The notes below the pieces were generated by a model. The model saw only the letters and a list, made by a program, of their open reading frames with translations, was not told the origin of the DNA and ran no database searches. A stretch of 64,000 nt of DNA, taken from the NCBI GenBank assembly GCA_964612675.1, contig CAZTDD010000014.1:1-64000 (forward strand), given 5' to 3'. The position numbers and the translations under genes are program-made. The DNA comes from CAZTDD01 sp964612675. Its GTDB lineage: Bacteria; Hinthialibacterota; Hinthialibacteria; Hinthialibacterales; JAKPRU01. Position 1 is the first letter of the stretch, and each line of letters begins with the position of its first letter. Below, one piece after another: positions 25,657 to 34,720 of this stretch.

Positions 25657-26991
25657 ATGAAACGTCGCGATTTGTTAGGAATGACTGCGCTCTCCGCTGC
25701 CGGTGCCGGACTGGGGAAACTGGCGATGCCGGCCTCCGCGCAGTGGCCGTCCTCCGGTACGGACTCCGCAGTAAAGATCACCGACGTGAAAGTCGTGCTC
25801 ACAGCCCCCGAACGAATTCGGCTTGTCGTTGTCAAAGTCGAAACGAATGAGCCGGGCTTATATGGTTGGGGTTGTGCGACGTTTACGCAACGGCCACTCA
25901 CAGTGAAAACCGCCGTGGAGGAGTATCTGCGACCGTTCCTGATCGGCAAAGACCCCGACCGGATTGAAGATATCTGGCAGTCCTGCTATGTGAGCAGTTA
26001 CTGGCGCAACGGGCCGGTATTGAACAATGCGATTGCCGGTGTCGACATGGCGCTCTGGGATATCAAAGGCAAGCGAGCAGGGATGCCGGTATACCAGTTG
26101 CTGGGCGGAAAATGCCGATTTGCAGCGGATCTCTATGCCCACGCGTCGGGTCGCGATTTTGAAGAAGTGGAAGATCGGATCCGCAGCTGGATGGAAAGAG
26201 GATACCGTCATGTTCGTGCACAGGTTGCGATCCCGGAGTATAGCGCGTACGGTGCGGCGAGCGATCAAGAGAGCACGCAAGAACGTCTGCCGCCGGAAAC
26301 TCGTGTCTTTGAACCGAGTGCTTATGTTCGGCGAATACCGAAGCTTTTCGACCATTTAAGAAGTAACCTGGGGGAGGAAATCGAGCTGCTGCACGATACC
26401 CATGAGCGAATATCCTGTGCGCAGGCGGTGAGCCTGGCAAAAGACTTGGAACCGTACAGATTGTTTTTCCTGGAAGATCCGCTGCCGCCCGAGGAGATTG
26501 ATCATTTTCGAATTATTCGCCGCCAATGCTCGACCCCACTCGCCATGGGGGAGCTTTTCAACAACCCGCACGAGTGGATCGATCTGATCGGAGAACGATT
26601 GATCGATTTTATTCGCGTTCACCTTTCACAGATCGGCGGGCTGAGTCCGGCACGAAAGCTTGCGGCCTTCGCTGAGTTTTTTGGTGTGAAGACAGCGTGG
26701 CACGGTCCCGGGGATTTGTCACCTTTCGGTCAGGCGGCGAACGTCGCGCTGGATCTGGCCTGCTACAACTTCGGGATTCAGGAACAACATATTTTCAATG
26801 ACGCAGCGCAAGAAGTGTTTCCCGGTTGCTTGAAGATCGAGAACGGTTACATGTTTGCGAACGAAGCTCCGGGTTGGGGAATCGATTGCAACGAAGAAGA
26901 GGCGAGAAAGTACCCATTCCCGGAGTCTCCAAGTTTCGATCAATTCTGGGGAAACGTTCGCAGGCGTGACGGTACGATCGTCCGGCCCTGA
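25657..26991 (+). CDS. Tat-exported enolase-superfamily sugar-acid dehydratase (mannonate dehydratase-like)
   Basis: A 444-residue protein of the mandelate racemase/muconate lactonising fold, RspA/ManD branch. The twin-arginine signal is KRRDLLGMTALSAAGAGLG. The catalytic apparatus is complete: YRHVRAQVAIPEYSAYG (Arg and Tyr), metal ligands Asp247 (LHDTHE, with His249), Glu273 (FLEDPLP) and Glu299 (MGELFNN), and His349 in WHGPGDLSPFG. Known members dehydrate D-mannonate or D-gluconate to 2-keto-3-deoxy acids in the cytoplasm; an exported one is unusual. Start ATG 25657 is chosen for its Tat signal and upstream GGAGG. TctCBA follows at 138 bases, so its product may be imported by that transporter. 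Confidence 0.82.
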   Translation: MKRRDLLGMTALSAAGAGLGKLAMPASAQWPSSGTDSAVKITDVKVVLTAPERIRLVVVKVETNEPGLYGWGCATFTQRPLTVKTAVEEYLRPFLIGKDPDRIEDIWQSCYVSSYWRNGPVLNNAIAGVDMALWDIKGKRAGMPVYQLLGGKCRFAADLYAHASGRDFEEVEDRIRSWMERGYRHVRAQVAIPEYSAYGAASDQESTQERLPPETRVFEPSAYVRRIPKLFDHLRSNLGEEIELLHDTHERISCAQAVSLAKDLEPYRLFFLEDPLPPEEIDHFRIIRRQCSTPLAMGELFNNPHEWIDLIGERLIDFIRVHLSQIGGLSPARKLAAFAEFFGVKTAWHGPGDLSPFGQAANVALDLACYNFGIQEQHIFNDAAQEVFPGCLKIENGYMFANEAPGWGIDCNEEEARKYPFPESPSFDQFWGNVRRRDGTIVRP

Positions 26992-27046
26992 TTCGAGTTT
27001 GCAGGCGAAGGTATCATCTCTAGAATCTGCGACGTCGGGAAATGAC

Positions 27047-27075
27047 TTGACGTCTGGAGCCTTCGTCCATAGAGT
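27047..27075 (+). promoter_or_regulatory. Sigma70-like promoter for tctCBA
   Basis: TTGACG (27047-27052) and TAGAGT (27070-27075) are separated by exactly 17 bases, five and four matches to consensus, 55 bases before ATG 27130. It suggests that the transporter can be transcribed separately from the dehydratase. Prediction only. Confidence 0.4.
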
Positions 27076-27129
27076 CGTGACTGGAGACATCACGTTTGTC
27101 ATTTGCCACTCCAGAAAAAAGGATGAATT

Positions 27130-28137
27130 ATGTTGAGAGAATTGAATCGATCACGCTTATTCTATTGCGTCGCTTTATTATGCTGTTTTGCGGCGACTCT
27201 GTTCGTAAGTTGCGGTGAGCAGAGCGGACAGGAGTCGACAGATGAATATCCCAGCAGACCGATCAGCATCATCTGTCCGTGGGCTTCCGGCGGAGGAACC
27301 GATACGGTCAGCCGAATCACCGCGGAAGGGCTTCGTCAAGTTTTGGGAACTCGGGTGAATGTGGTGAACCAGACCGGAGGAGCAGGCGTAGCGGGCCATT
27401 CGGCAGGTGCACAGGCAAAGCGGGACGGCTATACGCTGACCATGATCACCGCCGAACTCTGCATGATGCATTGGCGGGGACTCACCGATATCGGTCCAAG
27501 CGATTTCGCACCCATCATGGTGATGAACAAGGTAAGCGGCGCGCTCTTCGTCCATGCAGATGCTCCGTGGAAGACGATGGTCGATCTCAAGAATGCGGTG
27601 GAACAGAATCCGGGCAAATATACGGCCTCAGGCACAGCGAAAGGCGGCATTTGGCATTTGGCCTGCGCGGCGTGGTTGATCGCCGCGGGTTTTGAACCAA
27701 ACGCCCTGATTTGGGTTCCCAGCAAAGGCGCAGCGCCTGCACTCCAACAGCTGATCAGCGAAGGCAACGACGTTGTTTTTTGTGCCCCGGGAGAGGGAAA
27801 GGCGCTTGTCGATGCGGGGAAAGTCCGTATGCTCGCGGTCCAAAGCAGCGAACGGAATCCGTTCTTCCCGGAGGTGCCGACCTGTAAAGAACAAGGTGTA
27901 GACGTTGAAATCTATGGATGGGCGGGGATCGCCGCACCGAAAGGTACGCCTATGGAGATCCTCAGCCTACTGGAGACCGCTCTGCAGGAAGTGGCGACGA
28001 GCGAAGATTTCAAAACGCGGATGAACAACGCCGGATTCAACGTTTCCACTGAGAATTCCGCCGAGTTTCAGAGAATTCTAAAAGAGGATGACGAGGAGTT
28101 TGGAAAACTCTTGAAGGAAGCTGGAATCATTCAATGA
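27130..28137 (+). CDS. tctC: Tripartite tricarboxylate transporter substrate-binding lipoprotein
   Basis: A 335-residue protein of the TctC/Bug family. A lipoprotein-type signal ends at Cys28 (LFVSC). The binding core shows YPSRPISIICPWASGGGTDT, VVNQTGGAGV, KRDGYTL, the Bug-type GTAKGGIWH and AAPKGTP. These proteins bind carboxylates (citrate, sugar acids) in the periplasm and hand them to TctAB. It overlaps tctB by four bases (ATGA). The substrate is unknown; the preceding dehydratase suggests a keto-deoxy sugar acid. Confidence 0.9.
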   Translation: MLRELNRSRLFYCVALLCCFAATLFVSCGEQSGQESTDEYPSRPISIICPWASGGGTDTVSRITAEGLRQVLGTRVNVVNQTGGAGVAGHSAGAQAKRDGYTLTMITAELCMMHWRGLTDIGPSDFAPIMVMNKVSGALFVHADAPWKTMVDLKNAVEQNPGKYTASGTAKGGIWHLACAAWLIAAGFEPNALIWVPSKGAAPALQQLISEGNDVVFCAPGEGKALVDAGKVRMLAVQSSERNPFFPEVPTCKEQGVDVEIYGWAGIAAPKGTPMEILSLLETALQEVATSEDFKTRMNNAGFNVSTENSAEFQRILKEDDEEFGKLLKEAGIIQ

Positions 28138-28574
28138 AAAACGACCGCGTACTCGGCGGGTTGGCGTTGGCCGTTGGGATTGTTGTATTTTGGGCTACAT
28201 CCGATTTCCCGGGAGCCGATACGAACCGGCCCGGTCCGGCGTTTCTTCCTCGAGTGTTGGCGGCCTTTTTCGCGATGTGTGGTTTTGTTCTTGCATTGCG
28301 GGGAGGTGCGACAGACGAGGGAAAACCGACGATCGAGGGTATCGGTTGGGCGAAAGGTGCAATTCTGGTAGCGGCTCTTTTCGTGTACATCGCTGTTATT
28401 AAAGAGATTGGATTTGTCGTCGCGTCTACAGCTTTGGTCGCAGCGGTATTTCTCCTTGTCGGCAACTCGATACTCACAAGCCTGATCGCTACTCTGATTC
28501 TCGTCCCGGTTACGTACACGCTTTTCTCGACGGTGATGGGCGTCGTGCTGCCGCGCGGATGGCTGGGGTGGTGA
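28134..28574 (+). CDS. tctB: Tripartite tricarboxylate transporter small membrane subunit
   Basis: A 146-residue protein with four membrane segments (about residues 6-22, 44-60, 80-105 and 112-135). Size, position between tctC and tctA, and the DTNRPGPAFLPRVLA loop typical of TctB identify it as the small subunit. ATG 28134 overlaps the tctC stop, and tctA starts one base after its stop. Confidence 0.87.
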   Translation: MKNDRVLGGLALAVGIVVFWATSDFPGADTNRPGPAFLPRVLAAFFAMCGFVLALRGGATDEGKPTIEGIGWAKGAILVAALFVYIAVIKEIGFVVASTALVAAVFLLVGNSILTSLIATLILVPVTYTLFSTVMGVVLPRGWLGW

Positions 28575-28575
28575 C

Positions 28576-30054
28576 GTGATTCTCGAAGCCCTGGGACTGG
28601 TCTTCCAACCCTACATCCTACTGGTCATGGCGATCTGTGCCGTGTACGGCGTATTTGTGGGATCGATCCCCGGCCTTACCGCAACCATGGCCGTAGCGCT
28701 GATGGTTCCGTTTACGTTCTACATGGATCCCATTCCGGCGTTGGCGGCCATTGTCACCCTGGAGGCTACTGCAATTTTCGCAGGCGATATTCCGGGCGCT
28801 TTGGTTAGAATACCCGGAACACCATCTTCCGCGGCCTATGTCGACGATTCCTATGCGCTCAGCCAGAGAGGTCTGGCCCACTCGGTTCTGGGTGTGGCGT
28901 TGAGTTTTTCGGTAATGGGCGGTTTGTTCGGGGCGATCGTGTTGATGCTTGCGGCTCCTGCGCTCGCGGCATTTGCGCTGAATTTCACCAGCTACGAACT
29001 GTTTTGGTTAGCCTTGCTCGGATTGAGTTCTGCAGCCCTGGTCGCGAAGGGGTCCCCCATCAAAGGAGCGCTTTCGCTCGGAATCGGGTTGTTACTCTCG
29101 ACCATTGGACTGGACCCGGTAGATGGGTTCGCGCGTTTTTCGTTCGGTCACCCGGAGCTGGTTGGTGGGATCAGTTTTATCCCTGCCATGATCGGTCTGT
29201 TCGGGTTTTCTGAGGTTCTTCGTTATTTCCTGGAATCGGTCTCCGATGTCCAGCCTCCGGAGACCCGCCACGGACGAATGTTTCATGACATTTTCCGACT
29301 GATCCGTCGCCGGAAAGGAAGTGTTTTACGTTCGGCCAGTATGGGGACGGTTATCGGAGCATTGCCCGGGGCGGGAGCGGATATTGCCGCATGGGTATCG
29401 TTTGCCGCATCCAAGAAGTTCTCCGATAAGCCGGAAGAATACGGAGAAGGCAGCCTGGAGGGAGTCGGCGATGCGACAGCCGCGAACAATTCGGCGGTCG
29501 CCGGTGCATGGGTACCCGCACTCGTTTTCGGGATTCCCGGCGACACGGTTACTGCGATCGCGATCGGCGTTCTTCTCATGAAAGGCGTTCAGCCGGGACC
29601 GATTATTTTCGAACGACAGCCGGAGTTGTTGTATTCGACGTATATCGTGTTCTTGCTGGCGAATATTCTCTTGCTTCCGTTTGGGTATCTTGCGATCCGT
29701 GTGGGAAGCCGAATCGTTTCTCTACCCCGGCGGCTTCTTTTACCTGCGATACTTCTGTTCTGCGTTGTTGGGTCGTTCGCGATCAACCACAGTACCTTCG
29801 ACATCGGTATAATGATCGCCATGGGGATTTTGGGCTATTACCTGGAGACCAACGGCGTCCCCATAGGCCCCATTGTCCTTGGCATTGTACTCGGCCCCAT
29901 GATCGAGCATTATTTCATGAACAGTTTGATCAAATCTCAGGGGGATTTCAGCGAATTCTTCACACGTCCGGTTGCCGGCACTCTGGGATTTCTGTGCTGT
30001 GTCGTGTGGTTTTCGCCCCTCGTTCTTTTTCTGAAGAGAAAGATTTGGGGATAA
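28576..30054 (+). CDS. tctA: Tripartite tricarboxylate transporter large membrane subunit
   Basis: A 492-residue polytopic protein with about eleven hydrophobic segments. TctA landmarks are the GSIPGLTATMAVALMVPFTF loop near the N-terminus, AGDIPGALVRIPGTPSSAAY and its mirror GALPGAGADIAAWVSF with GEGSLEGVGDATAANNSAVAG, then VFGIPGDTVTAIAIGVLLMKG. The internal repeat is typical of the family. It starts at GTG 28576. TctA forms the ion-driven carboxylate channel with TctB. Confidence 0.93.
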   Translation: MILEALGLVFQPYILLVMAICAVYGVFVGSIPGLTATMAVALMVPFTFYMDPIPALAAIVTLEATAIFAGDIPGALVRIPGTPSSAAYVDDSYALSQRGLAHSVLGVALSFSVMGGLFGAIVLMLAAPALAAFALNFTSYELFWLALLGLSSAALVAKGSPIKGALSLGIGLLLSTIGLDPVDGFARFSFGHPELVGGISFIPAMIGLFGFSEVLRYFLESVSDVQPPETRHGRMFHDIFRLIRRRKGSVLRSASMGTVIGALPGAGADIAAWVSFAASKKFSDKPEEYGEGSLEGVGDATAANNSAVAGAWVPALVFGIPGDTVTAIAIGVLLMKGVQPGPIIFERQPELLYSTYIVFLLANILLLPFGYLAIRVGSRIVSLPRRLLLPAILLFCVVGSFAINHSTFDIGIMIAMGILGYYLETNGVPIGPIVLGIVLGPMIEHYFMNSLIKSQGDFSEFFTRPVAGTLGFLCCVVWFSPLVLFLKRKIWG

Positions 30055-30063
30055 ACAATCGTT

Positions 30064-30485
30064 GCGAATCTTAACCCCCTCCCCCGATCTTCGGGGGAGG
30101 AAAAAAAACGACCGTGTTTGCAGCGTTTTCTCCCCCAAGCTTGGGGCGTTCGCAAAAAGTCAAAAGCCGGCATCGGAAGTCCCCTCTCCCCCCGGGAGAG
30201 GGTTAGGGTGAGGGGCTATCATTGCACCGGTTTCGATTATCATGACTAACTTCTCTATTCGTCAGAGACAGCAAATGAATCAGAGGCAAAAGGCTTTTGT
30301 GATGACAAGTATCCGTCACGTACAATGGAACTTCATCGGAAAATGCAACGTGCCCTCACCCCGGCCCTCTCCCAGAGGGAGAGGGAGAAGATCTCTCCCG
30401 ACTTTTTGCGACGCCATCAAGCCTGGGGGAGATTCAGAGGGGGTTGACACCTCACGTTTCGCATCCCGCTGACTTTTTGCGACCC
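30064..30485. repeat. Cluster of nested palindromic intergenic repeats
   Basis: Several palindromes are packed into 420 bases: CCTCCCCCGA/TCGGGGGAGG, CCCCAAGCTTGGGG, CCCTCTCCCCCCGGGAGAGG and its relative CCCTCTCCCAGAGGGAGAGG in opposite orientation near 30363-30385. Long-range arms CGCAAAAAGTC (30150-30160) pair with GACTTTTTGCG at 30399-30409 and again at 30471-30481. The CTCCCCCAA-type hairpin also recurs in the element at 3739-3965, which links the families. It separates tctA from the Gfo/Idh gene; no gene is seen. It resembles small non-autonomous elements in some uncultured phyla. Confidence 0.65.
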
Positions 30486-30597
30486 CGTCAGGCTTAGCGA
30501 TGGCAGCGGAAACAAATCAGCGTAAGCAGTATATAAACGGGTCTCTTTCATGTATCATCGTTCATTGTTCAGCCAGATTTTGATCAGGAGGCAAATG

Positions 30598-31848
30598 ATG
30601 ACATCGGAGAATTCAAACCGAAGGAACTTTTTAAAAACAACCGCAAAAGGAACAGCCGGGGTATTGGCTGCGTCCCACATGTTCGCTCCGGCGAAGGTGC
30701 TTGGAGCGAACGATCGCATCCAGGTCGCCAGCATCGGTTGCGGCGGACGCGGAAACTATCTGAAAGACGTCGTGGCGCATCTCGCCGCCGACTCCAACGC
30801 GCAGATCGTCGCGATATGCGATGTATGGACGAAACGACTGGACAGCATGAGCCAATCGGTAAGAGACAAATTCGGCGTGACACCAAAGCGAACTCAGCGT
30901 TACGCCGATATTCTCGAAATGAAGGACGTGGACGCGGTCCTGATCGCGACGCCCGATTTTGCCCACTCGCGAATCCTGACGGAGGCTGCGTACGCAGGCA
31001 AACATGCGTTTTGCGAGAAGCCGATGTCGGACAACATGGATGATGCGCGTGCCGCAGCGGATGCGGTGGACGAAACCGGGGTGATCTGTCAAGTGGGAAC
31101 ACAACGCCGCAGCGATCCGCATTACCAGAGGGCGGCGGAGATTGTCGGCAGCGGAGTTCTTGGGGATATTTCGGAGGTGGAGTGTTGTTGGAACCGGTGT
31201 GTTGCGAGTTGGTTGGATCCTCCCTCCGCATACGCGAATATGAGAAAAGAGGACGTCGACTGGGAACAATTCCTTATGTACCTGCCGCCACGCGAATTCG
31301 ATCCGGTCCGGCTCAGTTGCTGGCACCTTTTCCGCGACTATACGATCGGCGTCGTCGGACTATTGGGTTCCCATATTATTGACGTCGGTACCTGGTGTAT
31401 GGACGACCCCATACCGAATAGTGCCGTGGGTTTAGGCGGGACACTTGTTTGGAAAGAGAAACGCGAACACTACGACACGATTGAAAGCGCAATGATGTTC
31501 CCCAAGGGATTTGTAATGCGGTATGTAACCCGACTTGGAAATTCGGCAGGCGGCGCGCATACCCAATTCCGGGGGACAAAAGGAACATTCGATACGAGTA
31601 CAATGACCGCGACCGGCGAAGGCGGCAAGAAAGGCGAAGCGATCGAGGAACCAATCAAAGTCGGCAGAATGCGAAGCCACCACACCGATCATGTGAAGAA
31701 TTGGTTTGATTGCATTCGAAGCGGGGACAAACCCAATGCGGACGTTCATAAAGGGTACGCCCACTCGGTGATTTCGATCATGGCCCACATGGCCGCGGAC
31801 CAGGGGCGCGAAGTGCGCTACGATCCTAAGGAACGGCGAATTATCTAG
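30598..31848 (+). CDS. Tat-exported Gfo/Idh/MocA-family oxidoreductase
   Basis: A 416-residue protein with a twin-arginine signal (NRRNFLKTTAKGTAGVLAAS) and a Rossmann start VASIGCGGRGNYL. The EKP motif FCEKPMSDNMDDA carries the catalytic Lys, and WLDPPSAYANMRK/WHLFRDYT precede the active-site region LGSHIIDVGTWC. NAD(P)-dependent oxidation of a sugar or sugar derivative is expected. Exported Gfo/Idh proteins are thought to keep a tightly bound cofactor. ATG 30598 is 6 bases after AGGAGG. A terminator follows directly, so it appears monocistronic. Confidence 0.85.
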   Translation: MTSENSNRRNFLKTTAKGTAGVLAASHMFAPAKVLGANDRIQVASIGCGGRGNYLKDVVAHLAADSNAQIVAICDVWTKRLDSMSQSVRDKFGVTPKRTQRYADILEMKDVDAVLIATPDFAHSRILTEAAYAGKHAFCEKPMSDNMDDARAAADAVDETGVICQVGTQRRSDPHYQRAAEIVGSGVLGDISEVECCWNRCVASWLDPPSAYANMRKEDVDWEQFLMYLPPREFDPVRLSCWHLFRDYTIGVVGLLGSHIIDVGTWCMDDPIPNSAVGLGGTLVWKEKREHYDTIESAMMFPKGFVMRYVTRLGNSAGGAHTQFRGTKGTFDTSTMTATGEGGKKGEAIEEPIKVGRMRSHHTDHVKNWFDCIRSGDKPNADVHKGYAHSVISIMAHMAADQGREVRYDPKERRII

Positions 31849-31893
31849 GCCCCGTAGAGAGCATAGTAACGGAACTCGAATAAACGGCAGACT

Positions 31894-31942
31894 GGCCCGA
31901 TGGACGTGAAACTCATGAAGCGTCTATCGGGTCAATATTTTT
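31894..31942 (+). terminator. Strong Rho-independent terminator between convergent genes
   Basis: GGCCCGATGGACG (31894-31906) pairs along all 13 bases, with two G-U pairs, with CGTCTATCGGGTC (31921-31933) and is followed by AATATTTTT. It ends the Gfo/Idh transcript. The 3' arm reaches into the stop codon of the convergent GH gene. Confidence 0.75.
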
Positions 31943-34574
31943 CGGCCCCGGATATATTTTGCTTCTCGAAAACGATTTCATACCAGAGAGAAGGTTGTTC
32001 ATCCATGAGGTCGACTACAACAGCTTCGCTCTGCTCGATCGACGCGAGTTTGGAGACATTTTTGGATCGCTGACCGCGATTATCCAATGCGAAAACCTGC
32101 GGCACATCCGCCATATCTGAAAAGGAAAGCCGCAAAGGAATGGCCTCGACCAAAGGCGGTCCCGATCCCCAATTTCGGCCCACCGAGTCTTTGGCGTCAC
32201 TTTTCCATTCCATCCCTTTGTTTTCGTGATAACCGGTGGCGGTGAGCAACCAGTGGTCGCCTTCTTCATCGGAGCGAACAAACGTCAAAAGGACATTGGC
32301 CCAGTTCTGCATGGTCGGTCCGACGTTCAAGCGAACGTTATCCCGCAGTTCAAACTCATCTTCCGCCACGAAACCGATAAAGCCCTGGGTTTTGGCGGAT
32401 CGAATCAGCACATAATGCTGTCCGGGACGTTGACGATTCCAGATCAGTTCATTTGTGTCGGATACCAAACGTCTTCGATCTCGCACAGTCGGATTGTCCG
32501 GCGACTGCAGATTCTGTCCGAAACGCATGACGATCCGGTGAAGATACGGCGTCAGTTCAGGAATACCAAACGTTTCCGCACTCAGCCCCCACGTGCTGCC
32601 GTTTCGATCCGTCAGAAGGTCGATAAACTCATCGCGTTCCACTGCAGCAATCACAACGTCCTCAGCGCTGCTTATATCCTTCCGCAGAAAAAGGTGGGCC
32701 GCCGTGGGCATAGCCAACATCTTCGGAGTATGTCCGTAAATATCGAAGAAACTATTGATCGATTTTTCGTCATATTCATTACTATGACTGTAGGAATAAT
32801 AATAGATTCCGTCCCACTCGTGGAACGCGCCATACGCGGCAATTAAGGGGATTCCCTCTGACGAGCATGTGTTCGGTGCCGGGTGGTTGTATTCCGAAAC
32901 GGTATATGCCCGTCCCTCGACCTGTGACAACATGAGCCGAGCAAGGACACTGTCCAGCTCATTCACGATAGATTCGTTTCGCACATACCAATTGCTCGCA
33001 TCCCACGAGCGTCCCGGGAAGGACGGATGATGCCAGTACCCGTGAATATCGATGAAATCGTTTTCCATTTGGGAGGGAAGTACACCAAATCCGAGTTGGG
33101 TTCCAGCGACGGGACATTTCACACCGAGTTCACCGTGCAGATAGTCAACCATGTCCCTGTAATACTGCGATTCCCGCTCGACAAGAAACTCGATCCAATC
33201 TCGTTTTGCAGCGGGAGATCGACCGGCGAAAACATCGCGCGGCATTATCTGTACCGCGTTCTTTTCGAGATTCTCGTCATCTGACAGAGTTTGTGGCAAC
33301 CCTTCTTTCATAGAAACATCGGAAACCCAGAGAGAGCCGAGTTCATCTCCCAAATCGCTGATGTCGAGCCGGGCATCCGAATCCGTCTGTGAAGGAGAAA
33401 AGGAGAACTCGTATTTTGTCCAGTCAGTCCCAACATCGATGGAGCGTGAACTATCGAGATTTTCCCAAGGACTGTGATCCATTTTCATGCCGACGCTGAC
33501 ATCTCGTTCCTGACTCGCTCGAAGCCACATTTCGACGCGATAAAAGGCTTCTTTCTGAACCGACAGGTTTGGGTAGAAAATCTGAACATGCCACGATTCT
33601 CGGCCGACCGAAGTCGTGGTAACTCGGAGCGCGTCCTTGCCGTTTGGTCCTGCATTAACAAGTTCTTTCCGTCCCTTGCCTTCTTCGCTTTGCTGGAATG
33701 TCCAACCGCGAAGACCTCGCGACAGAAGTTCGCCACCGGACCCAATGAGTTCCGGTGTCCAAGCCGCCAGGAGATCTTCGGTGCTGTCGTATTTCTTCCT
33801 TAGAAATCGATTCCAATCCATCCGCAGGGGCTCCAAACACTCGTCGGGTAGGTCATCGAGATCTCCCGCCTGCCATTTATTGACCAAACCACTTTCGTTA
33901 TTGATCTCAATGGTCGCAATGGCGGGCTCGTCGACGTAGCGGTTCCCCGTGTATGGATTGCGATGGGTCAAGAGATCGCGGGCATACTGCTTCTGTAATT
34001 CGATCAAACGAGGGTAGAAATGATCCGGGCCTTTATCGTATTTCGGCAAGTCGTCGGCAAAGGGGATTCCGTCCGCCTCGACCGCTTCTCTGCCGATCTT
34101 CAGGTTAATGTTGGTATAGACACCGTTTCTTTTGAGCGCCGCGATGAAATAGTCCATTCGATCCAGTTGCTGGGGATCGAGTTCCTGCTTGGTTTTGGTA
34201 TCTGCGCGCCATATTCCACGGGGAGCACGGCTTGTATCCGTATGATGAAACCGAACACAGTTGATACCGTACTTCGCAAGGCGAGCAGCAACCGCCTCCG
34301 CCTGCTCGTGGGTCGGGTAATTACCCGCGAAGGAGTTGTTGACTCCCAGTATACGAAACGATTTCCCGGTCCCGTCAACAAAACGGCCGTCTTTGATCTG
34401 AATGAAACCATTTTTCCCCGCCGGTTTTTCGAGCAAATAACTCACGTCGGTGATACTTGCCTGAGAATCGTCCCACGGAAGGGGGAATGGTATCAGCTCT
34501 CCAGCATGAACATTGAAGGAGACAACTAGTGCAGAAATGAAAATCAAAAACAGCCGGATTCGATGTAGAGTCAC
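31932..34574 (-). CDS. Exported clan GH-A glycoside hydrolase with an inserted CBM4/9-like domain
   Basis: An 880-residue protein with a signal peptide (about residues 1-24, ending NVHAGE). The catalytic TIM barrel starts around residue 50 (FRILGVNNSFAG, YGINCVRFHHTD). Glu227 in IEINNESG is the acid/base and Glu561 in TVSEYNHP is the candidate nucleophile, as in GH5/GH42-type enzymes. Between them lies a beta-rich module of about 140 residues (ELVNAGPNGKDALRVTTTS, FSFSPSQTDSDARLDISDL) that looks like a CBM4/9 carbohydrate-binding domain. A C-terminal beta domain follows. GTG 34574 is preferred because GAGGTG lies 6 bases upstream. The substrate is not known. Confidence 0.75.
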   Translation of the reverse strand: MTLHRIRLFLIFISALVVSFNVHAGELIPFPLPWDDSQASITDVSYLLEKPAGKNGFIQIKDGRFVDGTGKSFRILGVNNSFAGNYPTHEQAEAVAARLAKYGINCVRFHHTDTSRAPRGIWRADTKTKQELDPQQLDRMDYFIAALKRNGVYTNINLKIGREAVEADGIPFADDLPKYDKGPDHFYPRLIELQKQYARDLLTHRNPYTGNRYVDEPAIATIEINNESGLVNKWQAGDLDDLPDECLEPLRMDWNRFLRKKYDSTEDLLAAWTPELIGSGGELLSRGLRGWTFQQSEEGKGRKELVNAGPNGKDALRVTTTSVGRESWHVQIFYPNLSVQKEAFYRVEMWLRASQERDVSVGMKMDHSPWENLDSSRSIDVGTDWTKYEFSFSPSQTDSDARLDISDLGDELGSLWVSDVSMKEGLPQTLSDDENLEKNAVQIMPRDVFAGRSPAAKRDWIEFLVERESQYYRDMVDYLHGELGVKCPVAGTQLGFGVLPSQMENDFIDIHGYWHHPSFPGRSWDASNWYVRNESIVNELDSVLARLMLSQVEGRAYTVSEYNHPAPNTCSSEGIPLIAAYGAFHEWDGIYYYSYSHSNEYDEKSINSFFDIYGHTPKMLAMPTAAHLFLRKDISSAEDVVIAAVERDEFIDLLTDRNGSTWGLSAETFGIPELTPYLHRIVMRFGQNLQSPDNPTVRDRRRLVSDTNELIWNRQRPGQHYVLIRSAKTQGFIGFVAEDEFELRDNVRLNVGPTMQNWANVLLTFVRSDEEGDHWLLTATGYHENKGMEWKSDAKDSVGRNWGSGPPLVEAIPLRLSFSDMADVPQVFALDNRGQRSKNVSKLASIEQSEAVVVDLMDEQPSLWYEIVFEKQNISGAEKY

Positions 34575-34720
34575 GATAAACACCTCGTCTGAGTAAGATA
34601 TGTGTCCGTATTTCGATAGGTTGCGCAAGATGTATTTATGAATGAGCGCTGGAACGCTACAGATTCATCTTCATCACTTAGAACGGTGATCCCGTTTCTG
34701 AAGGGGAAATGCTCCGCAGA

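Noticed and set aside
30064..30095. Terminator after tctA formed by the CCTCCCCCGA hairpin
   Set aside because: The stem is followed by a run of A on the plus strand, not T, and on the minus strand the T run precedes the stem. Treated as a repeat.
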